Notes: generated by a model not told the origin, from the sequence alone. 64,000 bases of DNA from an uncultured Prevotellaceae bacterium (GCA_947168045.1 CAMVKN010000001.1:124001-188000), one strand, 5' to 3'; positions 24,430 through 34,920 are shown, counted from the first letter of the stretch. Made by a program: numbers and translations.

Positions 24430-27400
24430 ATGAAGCGTAGTATCTTATTCACACTGTATACAATATTATGTATATGTAGTGCGGCAGCCCAGTCGGGCTA
24501 CGGCACCGGCGGCGACTTCACGCCCGACAACCCCGCCATCCCCGGCGCCAACGGCCTCTACCTGGAGCAGCACACCGTGGTGCTCGACGGTCTACGCGTC
24601 GTCGACAACGACATCATCGGCGATGCCGTCTACTCGCTGTGGCACCGTTACTGCCAGGAGCACAACATCGCTGAGCGCGACGCCTATGTGCGCGAAGAGA
24701 AATACATGGAGGTGATGAGCCGCGTCTACAACGTCCTCATCTGCGGCGACCTCAGCGAGCAGGAATACGACGGCTTCGATGCCTCGCAGGTGGGTGTCTA
24801 CTTCCCCTCCATGACCACCCTCGACCTCAGCCGCACCTACGGCTGGCGAGGCTTCGGCGTAGGCTATGAGGAGGAAGGGGTGCAGCACCTGCAGACCATC
24901 ATCCTGCCCGACTGCGTGGAGGAGGTGACAACCCTGATGGCGCTGCACAGCCTCACCGACGTGTACTGCTACGCCGAGCTGCCCCCCGTCATGGAGCAGG
25001 AGTCGCAGTGGTACAAGGATGAGCTCTTCGCCGACGATGCCGAGGTGACCGTCCACGTGCCCAGCAGCAGCGTCAACCTCTACAAGGCTTCAGAGACATG
25101 GGGCAAGTACGCTATTGTCGGCTTTGAGGAGAACGTCAGCAAGATTGAAGTGAAGATGCCGCAGGGCGTCGACGTGGGACAGTATCGCAACATGTACCTC
25201 ACACTGGTCAATGAGCAGACACAGCTGCAGACGCGCTACATCGTCACCGACCGCCAGAGCTACTTCTTCCCCGGTCTGAAGAACGAAGGCGAGGTCACCT
25301 ACACCGTCGCCCTGGTCAACCGCTTCGGCACCGTGGTCAGCCAGCGGAGCGGCATCAAGGGTGCGCCGGGGGTCACCTTAGTGCAGCTGACCGACCCGCT
25401 GCCAGTGGTGACGGCGACGGTGGTGAACGCCGACAACAGGATGACGCTCACCTGGTACGACCGCTATGGCGACCGCATCACCTCGGCCACGACGCTGGCC
25501 GGTCTGGTGCCCGGCGACGTGGTGCAGTTCGACGTGAAATTAGGGCCGGTGCTGGGTGTCAGCTATGCGCCCCTGCCCCGCCAGACGGTCACCATCCCGC
25601 AGGATGCCGAGGGCGACTACGCCGTCACGCTGCCGTTGCAGCCCCGCACAAAGCATACATTCGTGGGCTTCGTGCGCGATGCCGACACCCGTCTGCCGCT
25701 GCACGAGATTACCGTCACCCACATACAGAACGAGGAGGGCATCAACTACAACCAGACGGCCTACTCCTACAGCGACGGCCGCTTCATCGTCAGCGCCTTC
25801 GACGGGCCGCTGACCATCACGCTGTCGTCGAAGGACTATCTGCGGCGCGACATGGAGCTGTTCGTCACCCCAACGATGCCAGCATCCAACCAGCTGGGCG
25901 ACGTTTACCTGCAGCGTGCCAACGGCAAGGTGGTGACGCTCAGCTTCACGCAGACCGAGGTGGGCATCGGACAGCCGGGCGGCACCTACAGCCTGCTGTC
26001 AGCCACCGACGACGTGCTGGTGAAGGTCTACAACGAGTCGAAAGGCGGTGCCGAGCTGCGCAACATCTCCGTGCAGTACCCGCAGGTGGTGGTGCTCAGC
26101 GGGGCCGATGACGGCGACCGCCTGCGCCTGGCGTTCAGCTCGGCCTCCGGTGCCTTCGATGACTTCTCGGCCACGGCCCAGCTCAACGGCGGCCGTGCCA
26201 CCGTCCAGGCTGACATCGTGAAGAAGGGTGGCTATCAGAGCACCTTCACCACCACGCAGAACGGTCGCGTGGCCGCCATCGTCTACGACAGCCAAGGGCG
26301 CTACGTGCGCCATGACCTGCACCAGCAGGCCACGCTCAGCGTCAGCGGACTGAGCGCCGGCGACTACACCCTCGTCACCATGGCCTACGACCCTGTGCTC
26401 AGCCAGCTCACCACCCTACAGGCGTTCAACGACGCTGGCCTGCAGCGCGACATCGACTACCTGCAGCGCGACTTCAGCGTCAGCCCCGGCGTGCTCACCG
26501 TCATCGAGCAGGGCGAGGTGCCCACGCTCCATGCCGAGCAGCTGAAAATCATACACCAGTCAACAACGTTCAGCGTCAACCAGAACACGGTCACGCTGGG
26601 CGACTACATCACCGTGAGGACGCGCGTGAAGCTGAAGAACGAGTTCGTGCAGAACAGCTGGAACTATGGCGACTTCCGCCTGCTCTTCGACATCCCGCAA
26701 GGCTGCAGCTACCTGAAAGGCTCGCTCATGCTCTACAACGAGACCGTCGACGCTGACTACGAAGACGGCCGGCTGATGGTCAGGAGCAGCAGCCTGGAGG
26801 AGGGACAGACCGTCGACGTGCGCTTCTGCCTGGTGTGCGAGAAGGAGGGCCCCAAGCAGGTGACGGGCATGGTGGGCTACACCAAGTACGACTGGACCAA
26901 CGGTGACACCCACTATGTCAGTCCCATCGGAGGAGCACCCTTCACGGTCATCCCCATGGAATACGAGATTGAGAAGCAGACCCTGGGCAACATCATTGCC
27001 ACGGGCAATGCACCCAAGGGGGCGACCGTCAGCCTCTACGACGACACGGCGCTGCTGGGGCAGACCACCGTCAGCGGCAAGACATGGAGCTTCAACGAAA
27101 CGCTGCCGCAGACGCACAACATGTCGCTGCACCCCATTCACATTGAGTGTGTCACGAAGGAGGGCAACGTCTACGACACACCCGTCACCAACGTCCTGGT
27201 GAACCGCGACTTGAACACCGTGAGCCGCGTCACCATGATTTATTCCAACCACATCAGCTACGAGACCTACAACCTGACGTGGGACTTCATCAACCCCGAC
27301 CCCAAGGAAGAACACTACATGTTTGAGCCCTGGTCACGACAGTTTACCTTCCTCATCGACTTCCTGCGCAACGACACCACCGAGGTGGACAACGTCAAGC

Positions 27401-30195
27401 TGTATGTGGAGTATTCCAACGGCTACGAGCAGCCCTTCGATGCGCACTACAACGAGGAGCGCGGATGCTGGGTGACCGCCATCGAGCTGAGTGAGCTATG
27501 GGTCTACCCACCTGTCCATGTGGCCGTGTCCTTTACGCCCAAGAAGGTGAAGATGCGGGTGGACCGCGAACAGATGGAGCTGGCGCAGCAGGACATCGAC
27601 GCCTTCATAGCACAGATGAACCGCCTGAACGCCTTGATGGCCGACGCCACCGAGGAGAACATCGACCAGAAGGTGGAGGCCTTCGAGCAGGAGCTGGGCA
27701 TCACGCTCACGCCGCCGCCCACAGCCAGTATGCTGCAATGGCAACAGTGGTACGACGGGCTGAGCACTGAGGAGGCGGAAGCCGAGATTGACCGTCTGCT
27801 GGCCGAGACCGAGCAGCAGCTGGCCGACATGGTGGACTATGAACGCAACATCACGCAGCAGCTGCCCCTCGATGCCAACGGCACCTACACCCTCAGCGAC
27901 GGCACCACCATGCGCGTCAGCAACGCCTCAGACTACAGCGAGGCAGCCTTGGAGGCACAGGGCTTTGAAAGGATGGAGGCCACCGACGGCTCAGCCATCT
28001 ACCTGCTCAGCGACGACCACCGCAACGTCATGGTCGACTTCAAGACGGGCACGGCGGTAGAAATCACATGGGGAGCGGCGCAAGCCCGTGGCCCCAGGCG
28101 CGACCTGGCCGACACGCTGGAGAAAATCATTCTGACGGTGTCGGAAGTCGTAGACCGCGTCACACAGGCCTACGATGAGACGCTGAAGGCCATCACGTCG
28201 TCAGCCGAGGACCTGAAGAAGAAGATGGACTTCCTGCAGGGGACGACCGACAAGCTGAACAAGATACTGGCAGACCCCAAGGCGGGCACGCTGAAGAAAG
28301 CCGCCTGCCGCGTGATGCTGCTCAAGACCAAGCTCAGCATGACCTCGGTGACCATCGGCATGAAGTGGATGGCGAAGATGCCGGGCTGGATTAGCAAGAT
28401 TATCCCCGTGGCTACCTACGTGGCCACCGCCGTCGAGTTCACGGCCAAGTGCAAGCAGCTGAAGGCGCTCGATGCCAGCCTGCCACGCCCCTGCCCGGAA
28501 GACGAGGCCGGCGTGAACGCCATCAGTGCCGACATCGGCTCGACAGCACTGGCACTGCTGGGCTATACCTCTGGCAAGCTGGTGCTCCAGGCGGCATGCG
28601 ACGCCCTGGCTGCCAGCGGCATCGTGACATCGGCAGGAACGGGTGGCGTCACCCTGGCCATCACCGCCGCGGCCTATATCGCCAAGGTGGCGACCTTCTG
28701 GGTGGCCGACAAGATGTTCGATTCCTACATCGACGGCAAGATGAGCGGCATCAAGGCTGCCATGAAAGGGCTGAAGTGCGAAAAGGACAAGCCCTTCGAC
28801 CCGGGCGAGATGGATTATTCATGGAAACCTGACAAATACAAGCCGCAGACGGTGAAGAAGACGGTGCTCATCGACCCCGCCGGCTTCGTCTGCGAGGCCG
28901 TGGAGAGCAACCGCCTGGAGGGTGTCACCGCCACCTGTCTCTATAAGAAAGAGGTGGAGGACATGTTCGGCGACCGCCATGAGGAGGTCACCGTATGGGA
29001 TGCCGAGAACTACGGGCAGGTGAACCCGCAGCTGACCGACCACGACGGCATGTACGCATGGATGGTGCCCGCCGGCCAGTGGCAGGTGCGCTACGAGAAG
29101 GAGGGCTACGAGACGCTGACATCGCCCTGGCTGCCCGTGCCGCCGCCACAGCTCGACGTCAACGTGGGCATGGTGCGGCGTGCCCAGCCCACGCTCAGCG
29201 ACGGTCAGGCCTACGAGCGGGCCGTGGACCTGCAGTTCTCGCTCTACATGAAGACCCGCTACATCAATGCTGCCACCGTCACCTTCTGGCAGGACGGACA
29301 GCCACTCAGCGGCGAGCTGACCACCAGCAATGCTGAGACGGCCTTCGGTCAGGACGAGGAGAACGGCGAGGCCTACGTCAGCCGGCTGCGCTTCGTGCCG
29401 AAGAAGGCCCTGGCCGTGGGCTCGCAGGTCACCGTACACGTCAGCGGCCTGCTGCGCAGCTATGCCGATGTGGCCATCGGCGAGGACCTGGAGCGCACCT
29501 TCACCGTGGGCCGCGAGGTGACAGCCATCGGCAGCGAGGGCACCATCACGGTGCCCTACGGCGGCAGCCACCAGGTGGTCGTCAGTGCACAGTCGGCGGC
29601 AGCGGCTGCCTACAAGCGCGTGACCATCAGCTCACTGGCACCCGACATTGCTCGGTTAGAGACCAGCCAGGTGACGCTCGACGCCGAGGGCAAGGCTTAC
29701 ATCACCATCAGCGGCCGTCTGCCTGGCACCACCTTCCTCAGCTACGCCGTCGAGGGCTCGCAGGTGCAGGGCATGGACACCGTGCGCGTCGTCAGCCAGC
29801 AAGGCTATGTGGCAGCGCCGCAGGCCAGCATCATCAGCGGCATGTACGTCGAGCAGGGCACGCAGGTGGCACTCACCGCACAACCGGGCTGCACCATCTG
29901 GTACACCCTCGACGGCTCGTGCCCCTGCGATGCGTCCACACGCCAGTGCTACAGCGTTCCCATCACCATCAGCGCCGACACGAAGCTGCGCGCCATGGCC
30001 GTCGATGCACAGGGCAACGAGAGCGAGGTGGTGACCTTCGCCTGGTTCATCGCCACCGCCGTCACCCCTGTCAGGGTCGACACGCCGCAGGCCGCCACCC
30101 CCTACGACCTGCTCGGCCGACCGGCCGCCACCCCGCACCGGGGCATCTACATCCGCGACGGCAGGGCTGTCTATCACAAGGGGCAAGCCGACTAA
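24430..30195 (+). CDS. Giant multidomain surface protein (1921 aa) with LRR, coiled coil, hydrophobic domain and chitobiase-like C-terminal domain
   Basis: After a signal peptide (ending CSAAAQ) comes a BspA-like region (about 125-225; HVPSSSVNLYKASETWGKY). It is followed by Ig-like and carboxypeptidase-regulatory-like repeats (TKHTFVGFVRDADTRLPLHEI near 400). Next are a Glu/Gln-rich predicted coiled coil (about 1040-1140), an alanine-rich hydrophobic helical segment (about 1300-1430), a domain beginning IDPAGFVCEAVESNRLEGVT (about 1478), a further beta-rich region and a chitobiase/HEX-C-type domain (about 1795-1872; GCTIWYTLDGSCPC). The end, PYDLLGRPAATPHRGIYIRDGR, is the recurring secretion-type tail. 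It is the second gene of an operon with the LRR protein. I do not recognise the whole architecture. The hydrophobic segment inside a secreted protein is odd and could be a membrane-active module; that is inference. Confidence 0.8.
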   Translation: MKRSILFTLYTILCICSAAAQSGYGTGGDFTPDNPAIPGANGLYLEQHTVVLDGLRVVDNDIIGDAVYSLWHRYCQEHNIAERDAYVREEKYMEVMSRVYNVLICGDLSEQEYDGFDASQVGVYFPSMTTLDLSRTYGWRGFGVGYEEEGVQHLQTIILPDCVEEVTTLMALHSLTDVYCYAELPPVMEQESQWYKDELFADDAEVTVHVPSSSVNLYKASETWGKYAIVGFEENVSKIEVKMPQGVDVGQYRNMYLTLVNEQTQLQTRYIVTDRQSYFFPGLKNEGEVTYTVALVNRFGTVVSQRSGIKGAPGVTLVQLTDPLPVVTATVVNADNRMTLTWYDRYGDRITSATTLAGLVPGDVVQFDVKLGPVLGVSYAPLPRQTVTIPQDAEGDYAVTLPLQPRTKHTFVGFVRDADTRLPLHEITVTHIQNEEGINYNQTAYSYSDGRFIVSAFDGPLTITLSSKDYLRRDMELFVTPTMPASNQLGDVYLQRANGKVVTLSFTQTEVGIGQPGGTYSLLSATDDVLVKVYNESKGGAELRNISVQYPQVVVLSGADDGDRLRLAFSSASGAFDDFSATAQLNGGRATVQADIVKKGGYQSTFTTTQNGRVAAIVYDSQGRYVRHDLHQQATLSVSGLSAGDYTLVTMAYDPVLSQLTTLQAFNDAGLQRDIDYLQRDFSVSPGVLTVIEQGEVPTLHAEQLKIIHQSTTFSVNQNTVTLGDYITVRTRVKLKNEFVQNSWNYGDFRLLFDIPQGCSYLKGSLMLYNETVDADYEDGRLMVRSSSLEEGQTVDVRFCLVCEKEGPKQVTGMVGYTKYDWTNGDTHYVSPIGGAPFTVIPMEYEIEKQTLGNIIATGNAPKGATVSLYDDTALLGQTTVSGKTWSFNETLPQTHNMSLHPIHIECVTKEGNVYDTPVTNVLVNRDLNTVSRVTMIYSNHISYETYNLTWDFINPDPKEEHYMFEPWSRQFTFLIDFLRNDTTEVDNVKLYVEYSNGYEQPFDAHYNEERGCWVTAIELSELWVYPPVHVAVSFTPKKVKMRVDREQMELAQQDIDAFIAQMNRLNALMADATEENIDQKVEAFEQELGITLTPPPTASMLQWQQWYDGLSTEEAEAEIDRLLAETEQQLADMVDYERNITQQLPLDANGTYTLSDGTTMRVSNASDYSEAALEAQGFERMEATDGSAIYLLSDDHRNVMVDFKTGTAVEITWGAAQARGPRRDLADTLEKIILTVSEVVDRVTQAYDETLKAITSSAEDLKKKMDFLQGTTDKLNKILADPKAGTLKKAACRVMLLKTKLSMTSVTIGMKWMAKMPGWISKIIPVATYVATAVEFTAKCKQLKALDASLPRPCPEDEAGVNAISADIGSTALALLGYTSGKLVLQAACDALAASGIVTSAGTGGVTLAITAAAYIAKVATFWVADKMFDSYIDGKMSGIKAAMKGLKCEKDKPFDPGEMDYSWKPDKYKPQTVKKTVLIDPAGFVCEAVESNRLEGVTATCLYKKEVEDMFGDRHEEVTVWDAENYGQVNPQLTDHDGMYAWMVPAGQWQVRYEKEGYETLTSPWLPVPPPQLDVNVGMVRRAQPTLSDGQAYERAVDLQFSLYMKTRYINAATVTFWQDGQPLSGELTTSNAETAFGQDEENGEAYVSRLRFVPKKALAVGSQVTVHVSGLLRSYADVAIGEDLERTFTVGREVTAIGSEGTITVPYGGSHQVVVSAQSAAAAAYKRVTISSLAPDIARLETSQVTLDAEGKAYITISGRLPGTTFLSYAVEGSQVQGMDTVRVVSQQGYVAAPQASIISGMYVEQGTQVALTAQPGCTIWYTLDGSCPCDASTRQCYSVPITISADTKLRAMAVDAQGNESEVVTFAWFIATAVTPVRVDTPQAATPYDLLGRPAATPHRGIYIRDGRAVYHKGQAD

Positions 30196-30255
30196 CATTG
30201 TCTCATTTTACAGCATACATTTATCCATAAAGTAAAAAAAACAATGCCGATATAG

Positions 30256-30285
30256 TTGTCATTCAAAAGAAAATAGCTACCTTTG
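30256..30285 (+). promoter_or_regulatory. Promoter of the M16 peptidase gene
   Basis: TTG (30256-30258), 19 bases, TACCTTTG (30278-30285), 42 bases before ATG 30328. Confidence 0.65.
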
Positions 30286-30327
30286 CAGCATCTATTGCAT
30301 CATTAACTAAATCATAGTATCAAGAAA

Positions 30328-33147
30328 ATGAAAAAGTTTTTTGCAGCAACGATGTTTCTGCTTGCGTCGGCACCCATGGCGCTGACGGCTCAGGAAGCCA
30401 TGCCTCCCATCCCCGTGGATGACGCAGTGCGCATCGGCCATCTTGACAACGGCCTGACCTACTACATCCGCCACAACGAATGGCCGGAAAAGGTAGCCAA
30501 CTTCTACATCGCACAGCGCGTGGGCTCCATCCAGGAGGAGGAGAGCCAGCGCGGTCTGGCACACTTCCTTGAGCACATGGCCTTCAACGGCAGTGAGCAC
30601 TTCAAGGGCAACGACCTCATTGAGTTCACACGCTCGCTCGGCGTGGAGTTCGGCAGCGACCTCAACGCCTACACCAGCATTGACCAGACCGTCTACCGCG
30701 TGTGCAACGTGCCCACGGCACGACAGACGGCCCTCGACTCGTGCATGCTCATCCTCAAGGACTGGAGCAACGGCCTGCTTCTGGAGAAGAAGGAGATAGT
30801 GAAGGAGCGCGACGTGGTGCACAACGAGTACCGCCTGGGCGAAGGTCCCAGCCAGCGCATGATTACCCGCGCCCTGCCTAAAATGTACCCTGGCTCGAAG
30901 TACGGCGTGCGCATGCCCATCGGTCTGATGTCTGTCGTGGACAACTTCAAGCCGAAGGAGCTGAAGGCATACTACAAGAAGTGGTACCGTCCTGACAACC
31001 AGGCCATCATCATCGTGGGCGACATCGACGTGGACCACACCGAACAGATGATCAAGCAGCTCTTCGGCGGCATCAAGGTGGACCCGAAGGCACCGAAGGT
31101 GGTGCCCGAGGAGGTGCCCGACAACGACGAGGCCATCTACATCTTCGAGAAGGACAAGGAGCAGCAGATGAACATGATTCTCGTCTTCATGAAGCACGAC
31201 ACCACGCGCCCTGACGAGAAGAAGAACATGGACTACCTCATCGAGGTCTATGTCAAGGCCGTCATGGCCAACATGCTCAACGCCCGTCTGCAGGAGCTGA
31301 CCAACGACCCCGAGTGCCCCTTCCTGCAGGCCGATGCCGATGACGACGACTACCTGCTGGCCTCGACCAAGGACGCCTTCCAGATGGTTGCCGTGCCCAA
31401 GGACGGCCGCGACATGGACGCCCTGACCGCCATCATGCGCGAGGCACGCCGCGCCGCCCTCTTCGGCTTCACCGCCACTGAGTACGAGCGCGCCAAGGCC
31501 GACTTCCTCAGCTCCTTGGAGAAGCAGTACACCAACCGTGCGAAGATTACCAACGCACAGTATGGCGACGACTACCGCGACCACTTCCTCGCCGGCGAGC
31601 CTATTCCGAGCATCGAGAGCCTCTACCAGATGATGCAGATGATTGCACCGAGCATCCCCGTCGACGTCATCAACATGGCCCTGCCTGAGATGATTAGCGA
31701 CACGGACAAGAACCTTGTCGTCATGGAGTGGGCACGCGAGGCCGACGGCCTGACCTACCCCACCGAGCAGGACATGCAGAAGGCTGTGGCACAGGCACGC
31801 GCCGAGGAGCTGACGGCCTATGTGGACAACGTCAAGGACGAGCCCCTCATCAGCGAGATGCCGCAGAAGGGCACCATCGTCAGCGAGACCACCGACAAGC
31901 GCTTCGGCTATAAGGAGCTGAAGCTCAGCAACGGCGCCACCGTCATTCTCATGCCTACCGACTATAAGGACGACGAGGTGCTGATGCAGGCATGGGCCAC
32001 GGGCGGCAAGAGCCTCTACGGCAAGGACGACTTCGAGAGCCTGAAGGTGTTCGACGAGGTCATCGGCATGAGCGGACTGGGCGCCTTCTCCAGCACCGAG
32101 CTGCAGAAGGCACTGGCCGGCAAGGAGGCCAACGCTGACCTCTCGCTGACCGACCAGCGGCAGTATGTCAACGCACACGCCACACCCAAGGACATGGAGA
32201 CGATGTTCCAGATGGCCTACCTCTACTTCACCGGCGTCAGCAAGGACGAGAAGCAGTTCCAGAACCTGATGACACAGTTAGAGATGGCCCTGAAGAACAA
32301 GTCGCTCTCGCCCGACATGGTCTACAGCGACTCGCTCTCAGCCACCCTCTACAACCACAACCCGCGCTACACCACCATCGACGTCAAGGACCTGCCACGC
32401 GTCAACTATGACCGCATCCTGGAGATAGCACGCGAGCGCACCAGCAACGCCAGTGCCTTCACCTTCGCCTTCGTGGGCAAGTTCGACGAGGCTACCATAC
32501 GTCCCCTCATCGAGCAGTACATCGCATCGCTGCCCTCAACAGGCAAGCCCGCCGAGAAGGCCAACGACGTGCAGACCATGTTCAAGGGCGACGTGGTGAA
32601 CAGCTTCACCATGAAGGCCGAGAGCCCCAAGGCCATCGACGTGGAGATATGGCGTGCCGAGGCTCCCTACACCCTCGACAACATCGTGAAGATTGACGCC
32701 ACCGGACAGGTGCTCTCCATGGTCTACCTCAAGACCATCCGCGAGGACGAGAGCGCTGCCTACAGCTGTGGCGCCGGCGGCAGCTTCAACCTGCGCGGCT
32801 CCAAGCCGATGATGATGCTGCAGGCCTACTGCCCCATGAACCCCGACAAGAGCGAGACGGCACTGCGACTCATCAGCCAGGGCATCAACGATGCCGCCAA
32901 GGGCATCAACGCCGAGCAGCTGCGCAAGGTGAAGGACTACATGCTGAAGCAGGTAGACATCGAAGCCAAGACGAACAGCTACTGGATGAACGTCATCGAC
33001 ACATGGCGCACTTACGGACTGGACCTGCACCACGACTACAAGAAGACCGTGGAGGCCATGACCACCGAGAGCCTGAGCCGCTTCGTCCGTGACACCGTCC
33101 TGGGCAGCGGCAATCACCTGCGCGTGACCATGCTGCCTGAGAAATAA
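30328..33147 (+). CDS. M16-family (insulinase/PqqL-like) zinc metallopeptidase
   Basis: A 939-residue exported protease of the pitrilysin family. The signal peptide ends near LTAQE. The inverted zinc motif HFLEH (His79, Glu82, His83) lies in GLAHFLEHMAFNGSEHFKG, with the downstream region LNAYTSIDQTVYRV typical of PqqL-like members. A second, inactive M16 half follows (from about 520; GYKELKLSNGATVILMPTDYK). Length is normal for the two-half periplasmic type. Such enzymes degrade peptides in a closed chamber. The GH28 gene starts nine bases after its stop and must be co-transcribed with it. Confidence 0.94.
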   Translation: MKKFFAATMFLLASAPMALTAQEAMPPIPVDDAVRIGHLDNGLTYYIRHNEWPEKVANFYIAQRVGSIQEEESQRGLAHFLEHMAFNGSEHFKGNDLIEFTRSLGVEFGSDLNAYTSIDQTVYRVCNVPTARQTALDSCMLILKDWSNGLLLEKKEIVKERDVVHNEYRLGEGPSQRMITRALPKMYPGSKYGVRMPIGLMSVVDNFKPKELKAYYKKWYRPDNQAIIIVGDIDVDHTEQMIKQLFGGIKVDPKAPKVVPEEVPDNDEAIYIFEKDKEQQMNMILVFMKHDTTRPDEKKNMDYLIEVYVKAVMANMLNARLQELTNDPECPFLQADADDDDYLLASTKDAFQMVAVPKDGRDMDALTAIMREARRAALFGFTATEYERAKADFLSSLEKQYTNRAKITNAQYGDDYRDHFLAGEPIPSIESLYQMMQMIAPSIPVDVINMALPEMISDTDKNLVVMEWAREADGLTYPTEQDMQKAVAQARAEELTAYVDNVKDEPLISEMPQKGTIVSETTDKRFGYKELKLSNGATVILMPTDYKDDEVLMQAWATGGKSLYGKDDFESLKVFDEVIGMSGLGAFSSTELQKALAGKEANADLSLTDQRQYVNAHATPKDMETMFQMAYLYFTGVSKDEKQFQNLMTQLEMALKNKSLSPDMVYSDSLSATLYNHNPRYTTIDVKDLPRVNYDRILEIARERTSNASAFTFAFVGKFDEATIRPLIEQYIASLPSTGKPAEKANDVQTMFKGDVVNSFTMKAESPKAIDVEIWRAEAPYTLDNIVKIDATGQVLSMVYLKTIREDESAAYSCGAGGSFNLRGSKPMMMLQAYCPMNPDKSETALRLISQGINDAAKGINAEQLRKVKDYMLKQVDIEAKTNSYWMNVIDTWRTYGLDLHHDYKKTVEAMTTESLSRFVRDTVLGSGNHLRVTMLPEK

Positions 33148-33156
33148 GACAAACCA

Positions 33157-34494
33157 ATGAAACGAACACTCATTCTATTCATCGTCGCGCTGGCAGCAAG
33201 AGCCAGCGCGGCCGTTTTTAACATACAGGACTATGGTGCCCTGAGCGACACCACCGTGCTCAGCACCACCGCCATCCAGCAGGCCATCGATGCCTGTGCA
33301 GCGCAGGGTGGCGGCCGCGTGCTGGTGCCGACGGGCAGCTATGCCACAGGGTCGCTGGTACTGCGCAGTGGCGTAGACCTGCACTTAGAGGCTGGCGCCA
33401 CGCTCTACGGCAGCACGCGCCTGGCCGACTACTGCCCCATGCGCACCACCTATCGGTCGCTGCGCACCGGCGGCGAGACGGTGCAGCTCATCTATGCCGA
33501 CGGCGCACGACATGTCAGCATCAGCGGACAGGGCACCATCGACGGGCGGGGGGCGGCCTTCCCCAAGCTGTCGTGGAACGACGAGGGCATCACACGGCCA
33601 CACCTGCTGCGCTTCATCAGCTGTCAGGACGTCAGCATCACCGGCATCACGCTGCGCAACAGCGGCTGCTGGATGCAGCACTACCTGGCCTGCGACCGGC
33701 TGCGCATCAGCGGCATCACCGTCCACAACCGCAACAACTACAACAACGACGCACTCGACCTGGACGGCTGTCATGACGTGGTGGTCAGCGACATACAGGC
33801 CGACAGCGACGACGACGGCATCACCCTGAAGAGCACCTCGCCGCGGCTGTGCGAGAACATCGTCATACAGAACTGCATCGTCAGCAGCCACTGCAACGCC
33901 ATCAAGCTGGGGACGGAGACCAACGGCGGCTTCCGTAACATCAGCATCAGCAACTGCGTGGTAAAGCCGTCAGCGGACCAGACGACGCAGTTCTTCGGCG
34001 ACCCTTCGAAACGCGGCACATCGGTCCTCTCATTAGAGATTACCGACGGCGGCACGATGGAGAACGTACACGTGGGCAACATCGTGGCCGAGGGGACGGA
34101 GTCGCCCATCTTCATCCGACTGGGCAACCGCGCCAGGGCCTATGCTCCCGACGTGCCGGTGGACCACGTGGGCACCCTGCGCAACATACACCTGCACGAC
34201 ATCACCGTCAGTGGGGCTGGCGCCACGGGCAGCAGCATCACCGGACTGCCCGGTCACCCCGTGGAGGACATCTGGCTGAGCAACATCACCATCACCCAGC
34301 AGGGTGGATGCCAGGAGGTGGCCGTGCCTGACGACGAGAAGGAGAAGGACTACCCCGAAGCCACGATGTGGGGCGTGCTGCCTGCCAAGGGTTTCTTCGT
34401 GCGTCATGCCCGTCACGTCACCTTCAGCAACGTGGAGGTCTACACCACCCATCCTGACCGCCGCCCCGACATCGTCCGCGTGGACGTTGAGTGA
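33157..34494 (+). CDS. GH28-family polygalacturonase-like glycoside hydrolase
   Basis: The 445-residue secreted protein folds as a right-handed beta-helix of family GH28, which hydrolyses galacturonan or rhamnogalacturonan in pectin. After a signal peptide (ending ARASA) the typical start FNIQDYGALSD is followed by QQAIDACAAQGGGRVLVPTG. The catalytic region has NNDALDLDG, then DSDDDGITLKS with the paired Asp, and CNAIKLGTETNGG, matching the order of GH28 active-site motifs, though the usual GHG is replaced by SHCNA. It is directly downstream of the M16 gene. Exact substrate not determined. Confidence 0.9.
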   Translation: MKRTLILFIVALAARASAAVFNIQDYGALSDTTVLSTTAIQQAIDACAAQGGGRVLVPTGSYATGSLVLRSGVDLHLEAGATLYGSTRLADYCPMRTTYRSLRTGGETVQLIYADGARHVSISGQGTIDGRGAAFPKLSWNDEGITRPHLLRFISCQDVSITGITLRNSGCWMQHYLACDRLRISGITVHNRNNYNNDALDLDGCHDVVVSDIQADSDDDGITLKSTSPRLCENIVIQNCIVSSHCNAIKLGTETNGGFRNISISNCVVKPSADQTTQFFGDPSKRGTSVLSLEITDGGTMENVHVGNIVAEGTESPIFIRLGNRARAYAPDVPVDHVGTLRNIHLHDITVSGAGATGSSITGLPGHPVEDIWLSNITITQQGGCQEVAVPDDEKEKDYPEATMWGVLPAKGFFVRHARHVTFSNVEVYTTHPDRRPDIVRVDVE

Positions 34495-34522
34495 GGGGAG
34501 TGGCTTCTGGGCGTGCAAGCTA

Positions 34523-34552
34523 TTCTCTCACCACTCACCTCTCACCTCTATT
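34523..34552. repeat. Family B single arm, intergenic
   Basis: CTCTCACCACTCACCTCTCACCTCT is one arm of the repeat seen as pairs in sufD and the phosphatase gene. Confidence 0.75.
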
Positions 34553-34570
34553 AAGGGAACCAGAAAAAAT

Positions 34571-34717
34571 AGTGCACCAAGTGCACCTTTGGGCCTTAAA
34601 CAGCTGACTTGCAAGCCGTTGGTTGGTGCACCAAGTATCCCGTTCGTGCACCAATGGTGCACCAGCCAACGACTTGCAAGTCAATATATTACGCACAAAA
34701 GGTGCACTTAGTGCACT
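34571..34717. repeat. 147-base MITE-like palindrome
   Basis: The outer arms AGTGCACCAAGTGCACCTTT (34571-34590) and its near-perfect reverse complement (34698-34717, one mismatch) enclose a second pair, ACTTGCAAGCCGTTGG (from 34607) and its complement ending at 34681. The whole can fold into one long hairpin and is followed by a T-run (34721-34726), so it may also end the GH28 transcript. Confidence 0.85.
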
Positions 34718-34788
34718 ATCTTTTTTCGTTTTCCTTATTATATAGCAACTAACACTGCGCCAGCCACAATAAGTCGGCACTTGGCGAC

Positions 34789-34920
34789 AGCCAGGAGCCG
34801 ACTTATTCCAATAACTCATTGACTTATTCCAATAACTCATGGAGATAATTTCATAAAGCGGCTCCTGGCTGAATTATCTCCATGCCTTATTCTCATAACT
34901 CGGCCACTTATTCTCATCTT
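34789..34920. repeat. Nested repeat cluster with AATTATCTCCATGCC unit
   Basis: AGCCAGGAGCCG (34789-34800) pairs with CGGCTCCTGGCT (34859-34870), and GGAGATAATT pairs with AATTATCTCC just outside or inside them. A 21-base direct repeat, TGACTTATTCCAATAACTCA type, lies between. The units AATTATCTCCATGCC and CATAACTC recur at 44480-44569. Confidence 0.8.

Noticed and set aside
30307-32178. 623-residue minus-strand ORF opposite the M16 peptidase
   Set aside because: It is a shadow of a well-supported gene; long antisense frames are expected in G+C-rich DNA with strong third-position bias, and the peptide has no recognisable domain.
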